Below, piece by piece: positions 25,484 to 34,632 of a stretch of DNA of 64,000 nt. Source of the stretch: Chloroflexota bacterium (GTDB lineage: Bacteria > Chloroflexota > UBA11872). The notes below the pieces were generated by a model that ran no database searches, had not been told where the DNA came from, and saw nothing but the letters and a program-made list of their open reading frames with translations. The stretch spans positions 126,005-190,004 of the forward strand of contig JAPOYR010000006.1 of NCBI GenBank assembly GCA_026706485.1. Reading direction: 5' to 3'. The position numbers and the translations under genes were made by a program. The number at the start of each line of letters is the position of its first letter. Positions within the stretch are counted from its first letter, which is position 1.

Positions 25484-26421
25484 GTCGTCGAGGCGCGGCG
25501 CCAGGGGAACACCCGGCGCCAGATGCGCGGGATGTCGCGCTGCTCCCATGAAGCGACCAGGCAGGCCGCGTTGAAGATCGACGAGTACGTCCCGATGGCG
25601 AAGCCGAGGGAAAGCGCCAACACAAAGTCCCGAATCGTCGGCCCGCCCAGGAGCAGCAGGGCGAGCAGCACCAGCAACGCGGTGAACGAGGTGTTGAGCG
25701 ACCGCGTCAGGCTCTGGTTGGCGCTGTGGTTGATGATGCTGGCGATGGCGGGACGCTCGTGGTCGTCCAGATGCACGTAGTCACGGTTGGTTTCCCGAAT
25801 GCGGTCGAAGACGACGATGGAGTCATTGACCGAGAACCCGATCACCGTGAGCAGGGCAGTCACGAACAGCGCGTCGATCTGCACATTGAGCACGTGCCCC
25901 AGGATCGCGAACACGCCAAGGACGAACAGCGCGTCGTGCAGCAGCGCCACGATGGCCGCCACGCCGTAGCGGAATGAATGCTGCATGCCACGGAAGGCCC
26001 ACGTGACGTAAAGCAGAATCAGCCCCGAGGCCACGGCCACCGCGATGATGGCGGCGCGGGTGAGTTCTTCGCCGACGACCGGCCCGATGGCCGAGAAGCC
26101 AAGCTCCTCGACCGGACCGGTGGCGTCGCTGAGGCCGGTGAGCAGATCGTCCTTTTCGTCAACGTCGATGGCGCGGACTCGGAGCAGCGCGTCGCTCTCG
26201 CCCGCCATCTGCACCACGACTTCAGGAAATCCGGCGCCTTGCGCGGCCGACGTGACGTCCTCTTGCGTGGTTTCCGCCGCGACGCGCACTTGCAGCAGCG
26301 TCCCGCCGGTGAAGTCAATGCCGGGCTTCAGCCCGCCGGTCAAGAGCGCCGCGATGCCCGGCGCGAGCAGCACGGTGGACACCAGGTACCACCAGCCGCG
26401 GCGGCCCACGATGTCAAACAT
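25480..26421 (-). CDS. secF: Protein translocase subunit SecF
   Basis: A 313-residue protein with six helices and a periplasmic loop (residues about 35-130). GIDFTGGTLLQVR is the SecF hallmark after helix one; RGMQHSFRYGVAAIVALLHD and NDSIVVFDRIRE are the conserved RND motifs around helices 4 and 5; ISRSLNTSFTALL-like RSLNTSFTALLVLLALLL follows. With SecD it uses the proton gradient to help complete export through SecYEG. The ATG overlaps the SecD stop by one base. Confidence 0.96.
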   Translation of the reverse strand: MFDIVGRRGWWYLVSTVLLAPGIAALLTGGLKPGIDFTGGTLLQVRVAAETTQEDVTSAAQGAGFPEVVVQMAGESDALLRVRAIDVDEKDDLLTGLSDATGPVEELGFSAIGPVVGEELTRAAIIAVAVASGLILLYVTWAFRGMQHSFRYGVAAIVALLHDALFVLGVFAILGHVLNVQIDALFVTALLTVIGFSVNDSIVVFDRIRETNRDYVHLDDHERPAIASIINHSANQSLTRSLNTSFTALLVLLALLLLGGPTIRDFVLALSLGFAIGTYSSIFNAACLVASWEQRDIPRIWRRVFPWRRASTT

Positions 26422-27776
26422 CAGGCCGCGCCTTCCTCGGGCGCGGACCGCGCGCCGAACCAGCGCGGCCGGTCAACGCCCGGCACGAGCACCGCCAGCC
26501 GCAGCAGCGTGCGGCTGATGGTGATGGCCGAAAACATGCTCACCGCCACCCCGATCGCCAGCGTGAGCGCGAATCCCCGCACGCCGCCGCTGCCGAAGCC
26601 GAAGAGCACGGCGCAGATGAGCAGCGTGGAGACGTTCGAGTCCCGGATCGAGGGCCAGGCGCGGTTGAATCCGGCCTCGATGGCCCGGCGCACCGCGCGA
26701 CCACGGCGCACTTCTTCGCGGGTGCGCTCGAAGATCAGGATGTTGGCGTCAACGGCCACGCCGAGCGACAGGATCACGCCGGCCACGCCGGCCAGGGTGA
26801 GGGTGACCGGCACGAGCTTGAAGATGGCGAAGACGAGCATCACGTAGGCCACCAGCGCCAGCGCCGCTACGACGCCGGCGGCGCGGTAGTAGGCCACCAT
26901 GAACGCCAGCACCAGCACCGCGCCCACGATGCCCGCCCGCACCGACAGCGCCAGCGACTCTTCGCCAAGCGTCGGTCGCACGGTCAGGTTCTGTACCACC
27001 TTGAGCGGCACCGGCAGGGCGCCGTATTGCAACTGGATGGCCACCCGGCGCGCCTCATCCGGGGTAAACGTGCCGCGGATCACGCCCTCGTCGCGAATCG
27101 GCGCCTCGATCACCGCCGAATTGATCACGATGTCGTCGACGGTGATGGTGAGCCACTGACCCAGGTGCGTGCTGGTGTGTCGCTCGAAGTGCTCGCCCGA
27201 CGACGGCTTGAGCTCGAAGGCGATCATGGACGCCCCGAGCTGATCGAACTCGACGCGCGCCGACTGGAGGTCCGCCCCGCGCAGCACAACGTCTTCCGGA
27301 TCGGCCACGAAGACCTCGTCGTCCGGGTAGGGACGCGAACCGGTATCGACGATCAGCAGCTGTCCGGTTTCGCGGAAGAGGTCGATCGCGTCGTCGAGCG
27401 GGTCCGCGCACTCCTCGGTCGCGGGGTCACAATTTGGGTCCGGACCGCCCAGACCGGGAAGCTCAACGATCAGCCGGGTGTCGCCCTCGATTTGGATGAC
27501 GGGCTCGGCGACGCCCAACGCGTTGACGCGGTTCTCGATGATTTGCCGCACGGCCTCCATCGCATCCGGGTCAACCTCCTGGCCGGGCGCGGGGTCAGCC
27601 TCGAAGCGCACGTGCAACCCGCCCTGGAGATCCAATCCCTGCCGAAACTCCAGGTCGGAGAAGTCACGCGTGCCGACCTGCACCGGGAAGCCGGGTGAGT
27701 TCGGGACCACGATGTACAGCGCCAGCGCGAAGATGACCGCGATGAACGCCACAATCCCAAGGTGCCGGCGACGCAC
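26421..27776 (-). CDS. secD: Protein translocase subunit SecD
   Basis: A 451-residue protein. GLDLQGGLHVRFEAD is the SecD hallmark after helix one, followed by the P1 domain (ENRVNALGVAEPVIQIEG), a loop with acidic insertions, and the C-terminal membrane region with GVAVDANILIFERTREE and GFALTLAIGVAVSMFSAITI. It works with SecF. A GTG start follows the upstream gap of 51 bases. Two cysteines in the acidic insert (PNCDPATEECAD) are unusual for this position. Confidence 0.96.
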   Translation of the reverse strand: MRRRHLGIVAFIAVIFALALYIVVPNSPGFPVQVGTRDFSDLEFRQGLDLQGGLHVRFEADPAPGQEVDPDAMEAVRQIIENRVNALGVAEPVIQIEGDTRLIVELPGLGGPDPNCDPATEECADPLDDAIDLFRETGQLLIVDTGSRPYPDDEVFVADPEDVVLRGADLQSARVEFDQLGASMIAFELKPSSGEHFERHTSTHLGQWLTITVDDIVINSAVIEAPIRDEGVIRGTFTPDEARRVAIQLQYGALPVPLKVVQNLTVRPTLGEESLALSVRAGIVGAVLVLAFMVAYYRAAGVVAALALVAYVMLVFAIFKLVPVTLTLAGVAGVILSLGVAVDANILIFERTREEVRRGRAVRRAIEAGFNRAWPSIRDSNVSTLLICAVLFGFGSGGVRGFALTLAIGVAVSMFSAITISRTLLRLAVLVPGVDRPRWFGARSAPEEGAA

Positions 27777-27827
27777 GTCAGCGGCTCGGGGCGTAGGTTC
27801 GGGGCATGGCGTTGATGATACGCGGCG

Positions 27828-28190
27828 CTAGCCGAACGTTCCGTCGTGTCGCTGGTGCAACCAGATCGGATTGCCTTCGGGGTCGGCGACCATGGCGTTG
27901 AGGCAGGCCGGGGTATCGCGTGTCTCGTGGAGGACTTCGACGCCACGGTCACGGGCCTCCGCCAAGGCGGCGTCGACGTCTTCAACTGCGAACGCCACGA
28001 GCACTCTGGGAGGCTCAAGGCCCACGTGCGCCGGCGTGACGGCCAGCGTCACGGACCCCGCCTGGAACTCACGCCAGTCGTCATCCTGAATTCCCGTCTC
28101 TGGAAGCCCCAGCACGTCACGGTAGAACTGCGCGGTGCGATCGACGTCGGCGGCGACGATCCAGACGAAGTCGACGCCCTTGATCTGCAA
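27828..28190 (-). CDS. VOC (glyoxalase-like) family protein
   Basis: A 120-residue protein from the TTG at 28190, which follows GAGAGAGG at a suitable distance; an ATG at 28238 would add 16 residues that do not fit the fold. The beta-alpha-beta-beta-beta unit is visible as VDFVWIVAADVDRTAQFYRD, VLGLP, DDWREFQAGSVTLAV, AFAVEDVDAALAEARDRGVE and NAMVADPEGNPIWLHQR. Metal ligands are not obvious, so it may be a catalytic or a binding protein. Function is unknown. Confidence 0.82.
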   Translation of the reverse strand: MQIKGVDFVWIVAADVDRTAQFYRDVLGLPETGIQDDDWREFQAGSVTLAVTPAHVGLEPPRVLVAFAVEDVDAALAEARDRGVEVLHETRDTPACLNAMVADPEGNPIWLHQRHDGTFG

Positions 28191-28294
28191 TCCCAGCCTC
28201 TCTCGCTGCCACCTGCCTACTCGTCGGGCCACCATCATGCAAGCGTTGTCGGGTGAGGTCGACCAATCCGACCCGCGCCGGCTCAGCTCGCGCG

Positions 28295-29080
28295 TCATGC
28301 AGTGATAGCGGCCCGGCAAATCACCTGGCGCATACCCCAGACAATCTCGCGTCTTGACGGCGATGCAGCGAGTCCATCGAGCTCAGCCGCGACCTCGGCG
28401 ATGACCGGCGCAGAGAATACTGCCCTCGCTGCGGGCGATGCGCCCCAGTTGGCGATGTTCAGCCGAAACATTGCTGCCGCCTGTGCCGTGCGCACGGGAT
28501 GCTCGACAAGGCGACTGGAAACAACGGCCAGTTCGTCGCCGGGAATCAGCTGCTCCATCGCCTTGCCTGCATAGAGCTGGCCGCCACCGGCAGCGACAAC
28601 CTGCTCGACCATTTCGAGGTAGCGCTGAAACACCGGATGTGTCGTCCAAATGTCCGAGACCTCGTCCAACAGCAGCAGACCTGCTGGCCGAAGTTGCGTG
28701 GCCCAGGCGGCGAGTGCCGATGGCGGGTCCGACAAATGCGGCAGAAGAAAGTGCGAGAAGAGAAGATCGCCCGGCCCGAAGGGAAATGGCGTGCGCGTGA
28801 CGTCATGCTCGAAATACTCGACGCCCGCCGTTGGCTGAGCCCGCGCCGTTGCGATGAAGCGGCTGGAGGTGTCGAGTCCGACGGTGCGCCCGGACTTGGC
28901 CATGCCGGCCACGATGCGTGTCGTAAAGCCCGGCCCGCAGCCCAGGTCGTAGGCCAACTCCGGCCCGGCATGCGCTTGCGCCAGGAAGCTCACCATCTCC
29001 GGCTGGAACACTTTGGCAGCGAGCCGTAGGCGCGTGGCGGCGACGTCAGTATCGCCAAATGTGTACCCGCGTTCGCTCAT
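28295..29080 (-). CDS. Class I SAM-dependent methyltransferase
   Basis: A 261-residue protein with a Rossmann methyltransferase core: AYDLGCGPGFTTRIVAGMAK is motif I, VGLDTSSRFI motif II, VEYFEHDVTRTPFPFGPGDL motif III, and FSHFLLPHL with LRPAGLLLLDEVSD the later motifs. The target is unknown; small-molecule methyltransferases of the UbiE/trans-aconitate type look similar. The ATG at 29080 begins the domain. A 118-base gap separates it from the divergent phosphatase gene and should hold both promoters. Confidence 0.87.
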   Translation of the reverse strand: MSERGYTFGDTDVAATRLRLAAKVFQPEMVSFLAQAHAGPELAYDLGCGPGFTTRIVAGMAKSGRTVGLDTSSRFIATARAQPTAGVEYFEHDVTRTPFPFGPGDLLFSHFLLPHLSDPPSALAAWATQLRPAGLLLLDEVSDIWTTHPVFQRYLEMVEQVVAAGGGQLYAGKAMEQLIPGDELAVVSSRLVEHPVRTAQAAAMFRLNIANWGASPAARAVFSAPVIAEVAAELDGLAASPSRREIVWGMRQVICRAAITA

Positions 29081-29198
29081 GCGCCAGCGCTGCGTGTTCG
29101 CCCCTACGATGCGGTCGAATATCTCACGAGCCCGAAGCGCCGCCGGAACTCGTCGGTCGTAAGCTCCAGCGATAGACCATCGTTCGCAGGAGCGCAAC

Positions 29199-29774
29199 GT
29201 GCGAAAGCTGGTGCTGGTGCGGCACTCGCAGCCTCGGATTGGGCGCAACGTTCCGGCGGCCGAATGGAGACTCAGCGAGCGCGGGCGGCGCCGGGCCAAA
29301 GCGATGGCCGCCCTTCTTCGCGACTACGGCGCGAATCGGATCTGGTGTAGCCGCGAGCCCAAGGCCGTCGAGACTGCCGAGATCGTCGGGAGCGCGCTCG
29401 ACATCCCGATACGCGTCAAGGATGGGCTCGAAGAGCACCACAGACACAACGTGCCGTTCTTTCCCACCACCCAGGAGTTCGAGCAAGCGATTGAAGCGTT
29501 CTTCTCCCAGCCGACCCGGCTTGTCCTGGGCTCCGAGACCGCGAGCCAGGCATGCGACCGATTCAGCGCCGCGATTGACGCCGTCCTTGAAGCGGATTCC
29601 GCGGATGCCATCGTGGTCACCCACGGCACGATGATGACGCTCTATCTGGCGCAGGTGGCCGACATCCCGCCCATGGACTTCTGGCGCGAGCTGCGGACGC
29701 CGTGCCTGGTGGAGGTTGAGCTTCCCAGCATGTGCGTTGGACCGATCGTGGTTCCCGGCGAGCCGGAGCTGTGA
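29199..29774 (+). CDS. Histidine phosphatase family protein
   Basis: A 191-residue phosphoglycerate-mutase-like protein. LVLVRHSQP gives the catalytic RH (with Ser instead of Gly), LSERGRRRAKAMAALL follows, the substrate-binding Arg is in IWCSREPKAVETAEI, and IVVTHGTMMTLYL carries the second catalytic His. The GTG start follows AGGAG. It likely removes phosphate from a small metabolite or phosphoprotein. Confidence 0.9.
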   Translation: MRKLVLVRHSQPRIGRNVPAAEWRLSERGRRRAKAMAALLRDYGANRIWCSREPKAVETAEIVGSALDIPIRVKDGLEEHHRHNVPFFPTTQEFEQAIEAFFSQPTRLVLGSETASQACDRFSAAIDAVLEADSADAIVVTHGTMMTLYLAQVADIPPMDFWRELRTPCLVEVELPSMCVGPIVVPGEPEL

Positions 29775-29808
29775 ATCTGCAGCATCCGTGCACCAGCGGT
29801 TCGTGCGG

Positions 29809-30993
29809 CTAGCCGCTCTGCCCACCCGCCGGCTCGGGTCGCGGATGGACGTAGCGGCCCCCGCCCACGTGCCGGGCCAGGCCCTTGAGCTCCAGCATGG
29901 TGAGGATGGCCGAGACTCGGTGCGCGGGGAGTCCGGCGGATTGCGCCAGGGTGTCGATGTGCTTGGGTGAGGCGTTGAGCTGATCGGCGATGGGCCGCTC
30001 GTCGGCGTCCGGCTCCACGACGGGATGCAGCGCAAGCTGGACCGGATCGACGCTGATGCCCAGCGTGTCCAGCACGTCGGCGGCTGAGGTCACGGCGCGC
30101 GCCTCGCCGCGAAAGATCAGCGCGTTTGTGCCCTGGCTGCCGCTCCGGAAGATGTCGCCGGGCACCGCCATGATCTCGCGGTTGTGCTCGATGGCGTAGC
30201 GCGCGGTGATCAACGCCCCGCTCGGCAGCGGCGCCTCGACCACGATGGTCCCCAGCACGAGCCCGCTGATGATGCGGTTGCGCTGGGGGAAGTTCTCCGC
30301 CGAGCCGCGCATCCACACCGGATACTCGGTGACGATGGCGCCCTGGTCCGCAATCTTCCGCGCCAGTGATCGGTTGGCGACCGGGTACACGGTGCCGAGC
30401 CCCGTGCCCCAGACGGCGACGGTCGGCCCGCCGGCTTCGAGCGCCGCGCGGTGCGCCACGCTGTCCACGCCCGAGGCCATGCCGCTCACGATGGTGATCC
30501 CGCTGCCGGCAAGGTCGCCGGCGAGCCGCTCGGTGACCAGCCGGGCATAGGTGCTCATGCGCCGCGTGCCAACGATGGCAACCGCCCGGTCCTGTGACAG
30601 GACATCAATGTCCCCGCGGACGTGCAGCAGCGCCGGAGGATCGGCAATCTCCCGCAGCCTGGCGGGATACGCCGGGTCGTCCCAGGCGATGGCGCGCCCG
30701 TCCGCTTCCTCCAGGGCCGCCAACGCGGCCTCGGGCTCGATGTCGCGCCGCGCGTCGAGCAGCTGCTCGACGACTTTGGCCTCCAGCCCGGCGCGTCGCA
30801 GGTCGCCGGCGGATGCGCCCCAGGCGCGCTCCATGCTGTCGAACGCCCGCCGCAGGGCCCAGACGGCGCCCGAGCTGATGCCGCGCACGGCGTTGAGCGC
30901 CACCCAATAGGCCAGATCGTCCGGCGTGCGGCCGGTGGGCGCCGGGAATTCCTGATCGCCCGCCAACTCGACCGCGGGCCGTTTGTCACTCAC
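29809..30993 (-). CDS. dprA: DNA-processing protein DprA
   Basis: A 394-residue protein. After an N-terminal helical region (LRRAGLEAKVVEQLL) comes the Rossmann DprA/Smf core: DDPAYPARLREI, DRAVAIVGTRRMSTYAR, IVSGMASGVDSVAHRAALE, GPTVAVWGTGLGTVYP, EYPVWMRGSAENFPQRNRII, GSQGTNALI. A winged-helix domain closes the protein. DprA loads RecA on incoming single strands during transformation. The GTG at 30993 is chosen because it sits at the family N-terminus. Confidence 0.95.
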   Translation of the reverse strand: MSDKRPAVELAGDQEFPAPTGRTPDDLAYWVALNAVRGISSGAVWALRRAFDSMERAWGASAGDLRRAGLEAKVVEQLLDARRDIEPEAALAALEEADGRAIAWDDPAYPARLREIADPPALLHVRGDIDVLSQDRAVAIVGTRRMSTYARLVTERLAGDLAGSGITIVSGMASGVDSVAHRAALEAGGPTVAVWGTGLGTVYPVANRSLARKIADQGAIVTEYPVWMRGSAENFPQRNRIISGLVLGTIVVEAPLPSGALITARYAIEHNREIMAVPGDIFRSGSQGTNALIFRGEARAVTSAADVLDTLGISVDPVQLALHPVVEPDADERPIADQLNASPKHIDTLAQSAGLPAHRVSAILTMLELKGLARHVGGGRYVHPRPEPAGGQSG

Positions 30994-31107
30994 GGATCTA
31001 GCGTAGCCACGGCATCCAACGCGCGCGAAATCCGGCCGGCTGAGCCCTCGGGCTGCCATGATGACGGCGAACGGCGTCGGGCAGGGTCGATGAAGGAGCG
31101 CGGCGGA

Positions 31108-32106
31108 ATGGCGGACCAGAGCGGCAAACTGCGGGCGGCACTGATTGGCATCGGACACGACCATGCGTGGGGCAAGGTGCAGGCCATCCGCCGCTCCAAT
31201 GACATGGAGCTCGTCGGCGCATTCGAGCCGGATGCCTCGGAGTGGGGACGGCAGCAGGCCGTGGACCGCTTCGGGGACGTGACGGCGCTATCAGAGGTCG
31301 ACGTGCTGCACGACGAGTCCATTCGGGTCGTGTTCATCGAGACCCTCCCACGCCATAACCTGCGCTGGGCGCGGCGGGCGCTGGAGCATGGCAAGCACAT
31401 CCACATCGACAAGGCGCCGTCACCGTCGCTGGCCGACCTGCGGGCGGTGCTCGACTTCGCGGCCGGGCGCAACCTGCACGTCCAAATGGGCTATCAGTTC
31501 CGCTACAACCCCGCGATCGAGTTGGCCCTGCGCGCCATGCACGAGGGCTGGCTGGGCAACGTCACCCGCATCAACGTCGACATCCCGACCAACATCGCCA
31601 GCTACGCCGACATCCGGTCCAAGGACGGCGCGCATGCCGGCGCGCTGTTCTACCTGCTGGGATGCCACGTGCTCGATGCGGCCATGCTGTTCCTGGGCAA
31701 GCCCGCCGGCGTCTGGGCCAGCCACCGGCGCGACGCGCGCGGCCAGGGCGAGCCGTTCGAGGACAACTGCACGGCGGTGCTGGAATATCCTGGCGCGATG
31801 GCGCTGCTGCAGACGTGGGTCACCGGCAACGAGCCCATGCACCACCGGCGCTTCCAGGTGATCGGCGAGCGCGGCTCGGTGCTGATCGAGCCGATCGAGC
31901 CGCCGGGCGTACGCCTGTTCCTGAGCGAAGCTCACGAAGACTTTCCGGCGGGCTGGAGTGAGCCGGCAATCCCCATGCGCCCAAGGTACGACGGCGATAT
32001 CGAGGACCTGGCCGCATGGATTCGGGGCGACCGTGCGCCGGCATACACCGCGGTGCATGACCTGGCCGTGCACGAGACGCTGCTGCGCATCTGTGGAGTG
32101 ATTTAG
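31108..32106 (+). CDS. Gfo/Idh/MocA family oxidoreductase
   Basis: A 332-residue NAD(P)-dependent oxidoreductase. RAALIGIGHDHAWGKVQAIR is the Rossmann opening (GxGxxH variant), HGKHIHIDKAPSPSLADLRA carries the EKP-like motif with DKA, and NLHVQMGYQFRYNPAI follows, then the C-terminal beta sheet. Members oxidise sugars, inositols or related polyols; the neighbouring catabolic genes fit that. The ATG at 31108 is preferred over that at 31090 because AAGGAG lies nine bases upstream of it. Confidence 0.92.
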   Translation: MADQSGKLRAALIGIGHDHAWGKVQAIRRSNDMELVGAFEPDASEWGRQQAVDRFGDVTALSEVDVLHDESIRVVFIETLPRHNLRWARRALEHGKHIHIDKAPSPSLADLRAVLDFAAGRNLHVQMGYQFRYNPAIELALRAMHEGWLGNVTRINVDIPTNIASYADIRSKDGAHAGALFYLLGCHVLDAAMLFLGKPAGVWASHRRDARGQGEPFEDNCTAVLEYPGAMALLQTWVTGNEPMHHRRFQVIGERGSVLIEPIEPPGVRLFLSEAHEDFPAGWSEPAIPMRPRYDGDIEDLAAWIRGDRAPAYTAVHDLAVHETLLRICGVI

Positions 32107-32128
32107 CCGCCCCGCCACGAATCTAGTC

Positions 32129-32163
32129 CGTGTAGGGGCAGCCCTGGTGGCTGCCCTTGGGCC
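32129..32163. repeat. Short GTAGGGGC...GCCC hairpin repeat
   Basis: The stretch GGGGCAGCCCTGGTGGCT followed by GCCC is one copy of a dispersed element that recurs at 45634-45707 and 48411-48560. Its inner part, GGGCAGCC..GGCTGCCC, forms a short hairpin between the oxidoreductase and DUF192 gene ends, where it may stop transcription. Confidence 0.6.
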
Positions 32164-32177
32164 CAGGACGCGAGGCC

Positions 32178-32942
32178 CTAGGCAGGGCTGCGAATCTCGG
32201 CGAATACTCCCGGCTCGATGCCGCACTCCGCGGCGACGCCTGCGTTGACCTCGATGGCGTAGCGGGCCGGCGCCGCCGACCGCGTGATCGGCAGGTTTGG
32301 CGCGGTCTCGCGCTCCGGACGCATGGTCTGCACGTCGACGACGACCGAACCGTCGTTGATAAAGATGATGTCGAGCGGGATGAGCGTGCCCTTCATCCAG
32401 AAGCTGAGGATCTGCTCATTCGCATAGGTGAACAGCATGGCGCGGTCGCGCCCCAGGGACTCACGCCCCATGAGGCCCACGGCGCGCTCCTCCGGATCAT
32501 CCGCCACTTCCAGGTAGATCTCGCAGGCGCCGATGGATGCCACCGCCTGGATTTCGGGTCCGAGGGCGGGCGCCGGCGATTGCGTTGCGGTAGGCGTCTG
32601 CGAGGGCGTGGTGGTGGGCAAGGGTGTTGCGGTTGGCGTGGCTGCCGGTGTCGGCTCGGGAGTCGGGGTGGCTGTTGCGATGGGCTCGGGGGTGGTTGGC
32701 GACGGGCTAGGAGTCGCGGTCGCGGTGGGCGCGAGAGTCGGTGGCAGCGTTGAGGGGACGGTCGGCGATGGTGAGGCAGCGGCGGTGGGTACCGCAGCGA
32801 CCCGCATGATCGGTGTTGGCGATGGTGCGGCAGCGGCGGTGGCTGCCGCGGCAACCGGAGGCGTTGGCGGCGCCGTCTCGGCTGGCGCTGCGCCGCAGCC
32901 CGCCACGAGCACCGCCGCGGCGACAATGGCGGCGGCCCTCAT
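32178..32942 (-). CDS. DUF192 lipoprotein with Pro/Thr/Ala-rich stalk
   Basis: A 254-residue protein with a lipoprotein signal (MRAAAIVAAAVLVAGCGA; lipobox VAGC), then about 110 residues of low-complexity Ala/Pro/Thr sequence, and a C-terminal DUF192 domain. The domain motifs are DDPEERAVGLMGRESL, AMLFTYAN and FWMKGTLIPLDIIFINDG. DUF192 is a small beta-barrel of unknown role, often exported. The stalk probably carries the domain away from the membrane through the cell wall. Confidence 0.9.
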   Translation of the reverse strand: MRAAAIVAAAVLVAGCGAAPAETAPPTPPVAAAATAAAAPSPTPIMRVAAVPTAAASPSPTVPSTLPPTLAPTATATPSPSPTTPEPIATATPTPEPTPAATPTATPLPTTTPSQTPTATQSPAPALGPEIQAVASIGACEIYLEVADDPEERAVGLMGRESLGRDRAMLFTYANEQILSFWMKGTLIPLDIIFINDGSVVVDVQTMRPERETAPNLPITRSAAPARYAIEVNAGVAAECGIEPGVFAEIRSPA

Positions 32943-32981
32943 GCGCCGACCGCCGTCTCCGACCGTGCGCGTGTCGCGCCC

Positions 32982-33395
32982 TCAGCCTTCGTCCGCAAGC
33001 GACTGGTGCTCCCGCAGCACGATCGTGTCCGAATGGTCGGCGGGATACGGAGGCGACGTCACAAACAGCACCCGTGCCGGGGACTCGCCCACGCAGGCGA
33101 ACTCGATGGTCTCCTGCGGCAGGGAAGCGACGCACTCCCCGGCCTCCAACTCGACGCTTTGCGCCTGGCCCACGTCCTCGTCGAACGACGTGATCCGCAC
33201 TCGCCCGGCCAGCACGTAGGTGAGCTGCTCGATGGTGCGGTGCGCGTGCGGCCGGTAGGACGCTCCGGGTTCCAGCAGACCGTCCGCAACCGTCAAATGG
33301 CGCGCGGGCGCCAGATCGAACGGCCACACGGGCACGTCGTCCGGCGCCACGACGCGCGGGCCGGCGCGCCGCACCCGCAGCGTCGCATTGCCCAC
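32982..33395 (-). CDS. Cupin domain protein
   Basis: A 137-residue single-domain cupin. LLEPGASYRPHAHRTIEQLT is cupin motif 1 with the metal-binding His, His and Glu, and GECVASLPQETIEFACVGES is motif 2, lacking a clear fourth His. The GTG at 33395 begins 11 bases after the stop of the transaldolase-like gene; an earlier start inside that gene is less likely. With the upstream aldolase-like and VOC genes it forms a probable three-gene operon, which suggests a shared sugar or small-molecule pathway. Confidence 0.82.
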   Translation of the reverse strand: MGNATLRVRRAGPRVVAPDDVPVWPFDLAPARHLTVADGLLEPGASYRPHAHRTIEQLTYVLAGRVRITSFDEDVGQAQSVELEAGECVASLPQETIEFACVGESPARVLFVTSPPYPADHSDTIVLREHQSLADEG

Positions 33396-33405
33396 CGAAA
33401 GCGGC

Positions 33406-34182
33406 CTAGGCGTGCGCGCCCTCGCCGAGCGAGACTGGCACACCCTCCAGGTACCCCGCCTCGTGCATCTGCACCCACTCGTCCATGAACATGTCGTTCC
33501 ATTGGTCGGTGAGCGGATGCTCCATCAGCTCGGCGAAGACGTTCCAGAAGATGATGATGCCGTCGGCCCCGTCGCGCAGCGCGGCGTAGGCGGTGTCGAC
33601 CGAGCGCACCAGCGCCGCCGTGATGTACGGCCGTTGCTCCCAGCCGCTAAACATCGCCACGCACTCGCGCACCAGCTTGGTCGGGTCGCCGCCAACCTGC
33701 TTCACTGGCTCGCAGAACGGCAGGATGTGCGTCGCGCCGGCCTGGGCGACCGCTGCCGCCTGGCCCAAGGAGAAGCACGTGGTGCAGAAGGTCTCCACGC
33801 CCTCGGCCTTGAGCACGCTGAACGCCTCGAGTCCGTGCACGGCGCAGGGAATCTTGATGACGATGCGGTCGGACATGCGCGTGAACACGTGCGACACGTC
33901 GAGCAGCTCCTGGGTGGTGTGCCCGTCTACCTCCACCACCACCTGCTTGTCGGTGACGTCGAGGTAGCGCTTCACCAGCTCAGTAAGCGGTCCGTACTTC
34001 TGGACCATTTCGTTGAGTACCACCGTGTTGGTCACGATGCCGTAGCCGCCGCGGGGCAGCCAGACCTTCAGGTCCTCCGGATCGCCCGCCAGCCAGATTG
34101 CGGGTCCGCTCCCCCGCTGGCGCGCGGCCGGCACCGGCCCCGCCGCCGGCGCGCCGTTGGCGTGTGCGTTTGCGTTACTCAC
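33406..34182 (-). CDS. Transaldolase/fructose-6-phosphate aldolase-like protein
   Basis: A 258-residue TIM-barrel protein. YGIVTNTVVLNEM matches the GVTTNPSLL motif of transaldolases, QVVVEVDG the next strand, and RIVIKIPCAVHGLEAF carries K110 at the Schiff-base lysine position. TFCTTCFSLGQAAAVAQAGA matches the family's TAVFSxxQAxxAAxAGA. It is longer than fructose-6-phosphate aldolase by an N-terminal Ala/Pro-rich piece. The GTG at 34182 follows GGGAGG. The start overlaps the VOC gene end. It is a real aldolase-type enzyme with unknown substrate. Confidence 0.82.
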   Translation of the reverse strand: MSNANAHANGAPAAGPVPAARQRGSGPAIWLAGDPEDLKVWLPRGGYGIVTNTVVLNEMVQKYGPLTELVKRYLDVTDKQVVVEVDGHTTQELLDVSHVFTRMSDRIVIKIPCAVHGLEAFSVLKAEGVETFCTTCFSLGQAAAVAQAGATHILPFCEPVKQVGGDPTKLVRECVAMFSGWEQRPYITAALVRSVDTAYAALRDGADGIIIFWNVFAELMEHPLTDQWNDMFMDEWVQMHEAGYLEGVPVSLGEGAHA

Positions 34183-34594
34183 CGTCGTGCCTCCCGTCGA
34201 CAAGCTGCAATCCCATGTCTTGTGTGGCGTGGGTGTCGAGGAAACTGATCCGCCAGCCCGACGAGCTGACGATCGGCGCCGTGCCGCCGATGCCAAAAGC
34301 GGCCTCGAGGGTCGCGAGCGTGGCGTCCATGGCGTCGTCGCGGAAGGCCACGTGGTGCACGCTGGCGCCGTGCTCGTCGAGGTGGGCGGCGAACTTGCTG
34401 CGCGCCGGATCGGTGGGGCAGATCAACTCCAGGAACGCGCCCGAGTCGCCGACTCGCAGCGCGGCGTATCGGTTGCCTTCCTCCTCGGATGCCCAGATTT
34501 GCTCGGGTTCCATGCCCAGCGTGTCGCGGAAAAGCTCGAGCGCCCGGTCGAGGTCCGGGACGACGTAGGCCACATGATGAATCGCGTCAAACAT
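34175..34594 (-). CDS. VOC family protein, methylmalonyl-CoA epimerase-like
   Basis: A 139-residue protein with two beta-alpha-beta-beta-beta units: IHHVAYVVPDLDRALELFRD, FLELICPTDPARSKFAAHL, and VHHVAFRDDAMDATLATLEA, IVSSSGWRISFLDT. Metal-ligand positions (His7-type, Glu after LEL, His in VHHVAF) are kept, as in methylmalonyl-CoA epimerase. No mutase gene is nearby, so the substrate may differ. It leads the operon with the transaldolase-like and cupin genes. Confidence 0.83.
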   Translation of the reverse strand: MFDAIHHVAYVVPDLDRALELFRDTLGMEPEQIWASEEEGNRYAALRVGDSGAFLELICPTDPARSKFAAHLDEHGASVHHVAFRDDAMDATLATLEAAFGIGGTAPIVSSSGWRISFLDTHATQDMGLQLVDGRHDGE

Positions 34595-34632
34595 GCCAAG
34601 TCTTTCCGTGCTGTACGGCTATGGCCCTGAGT

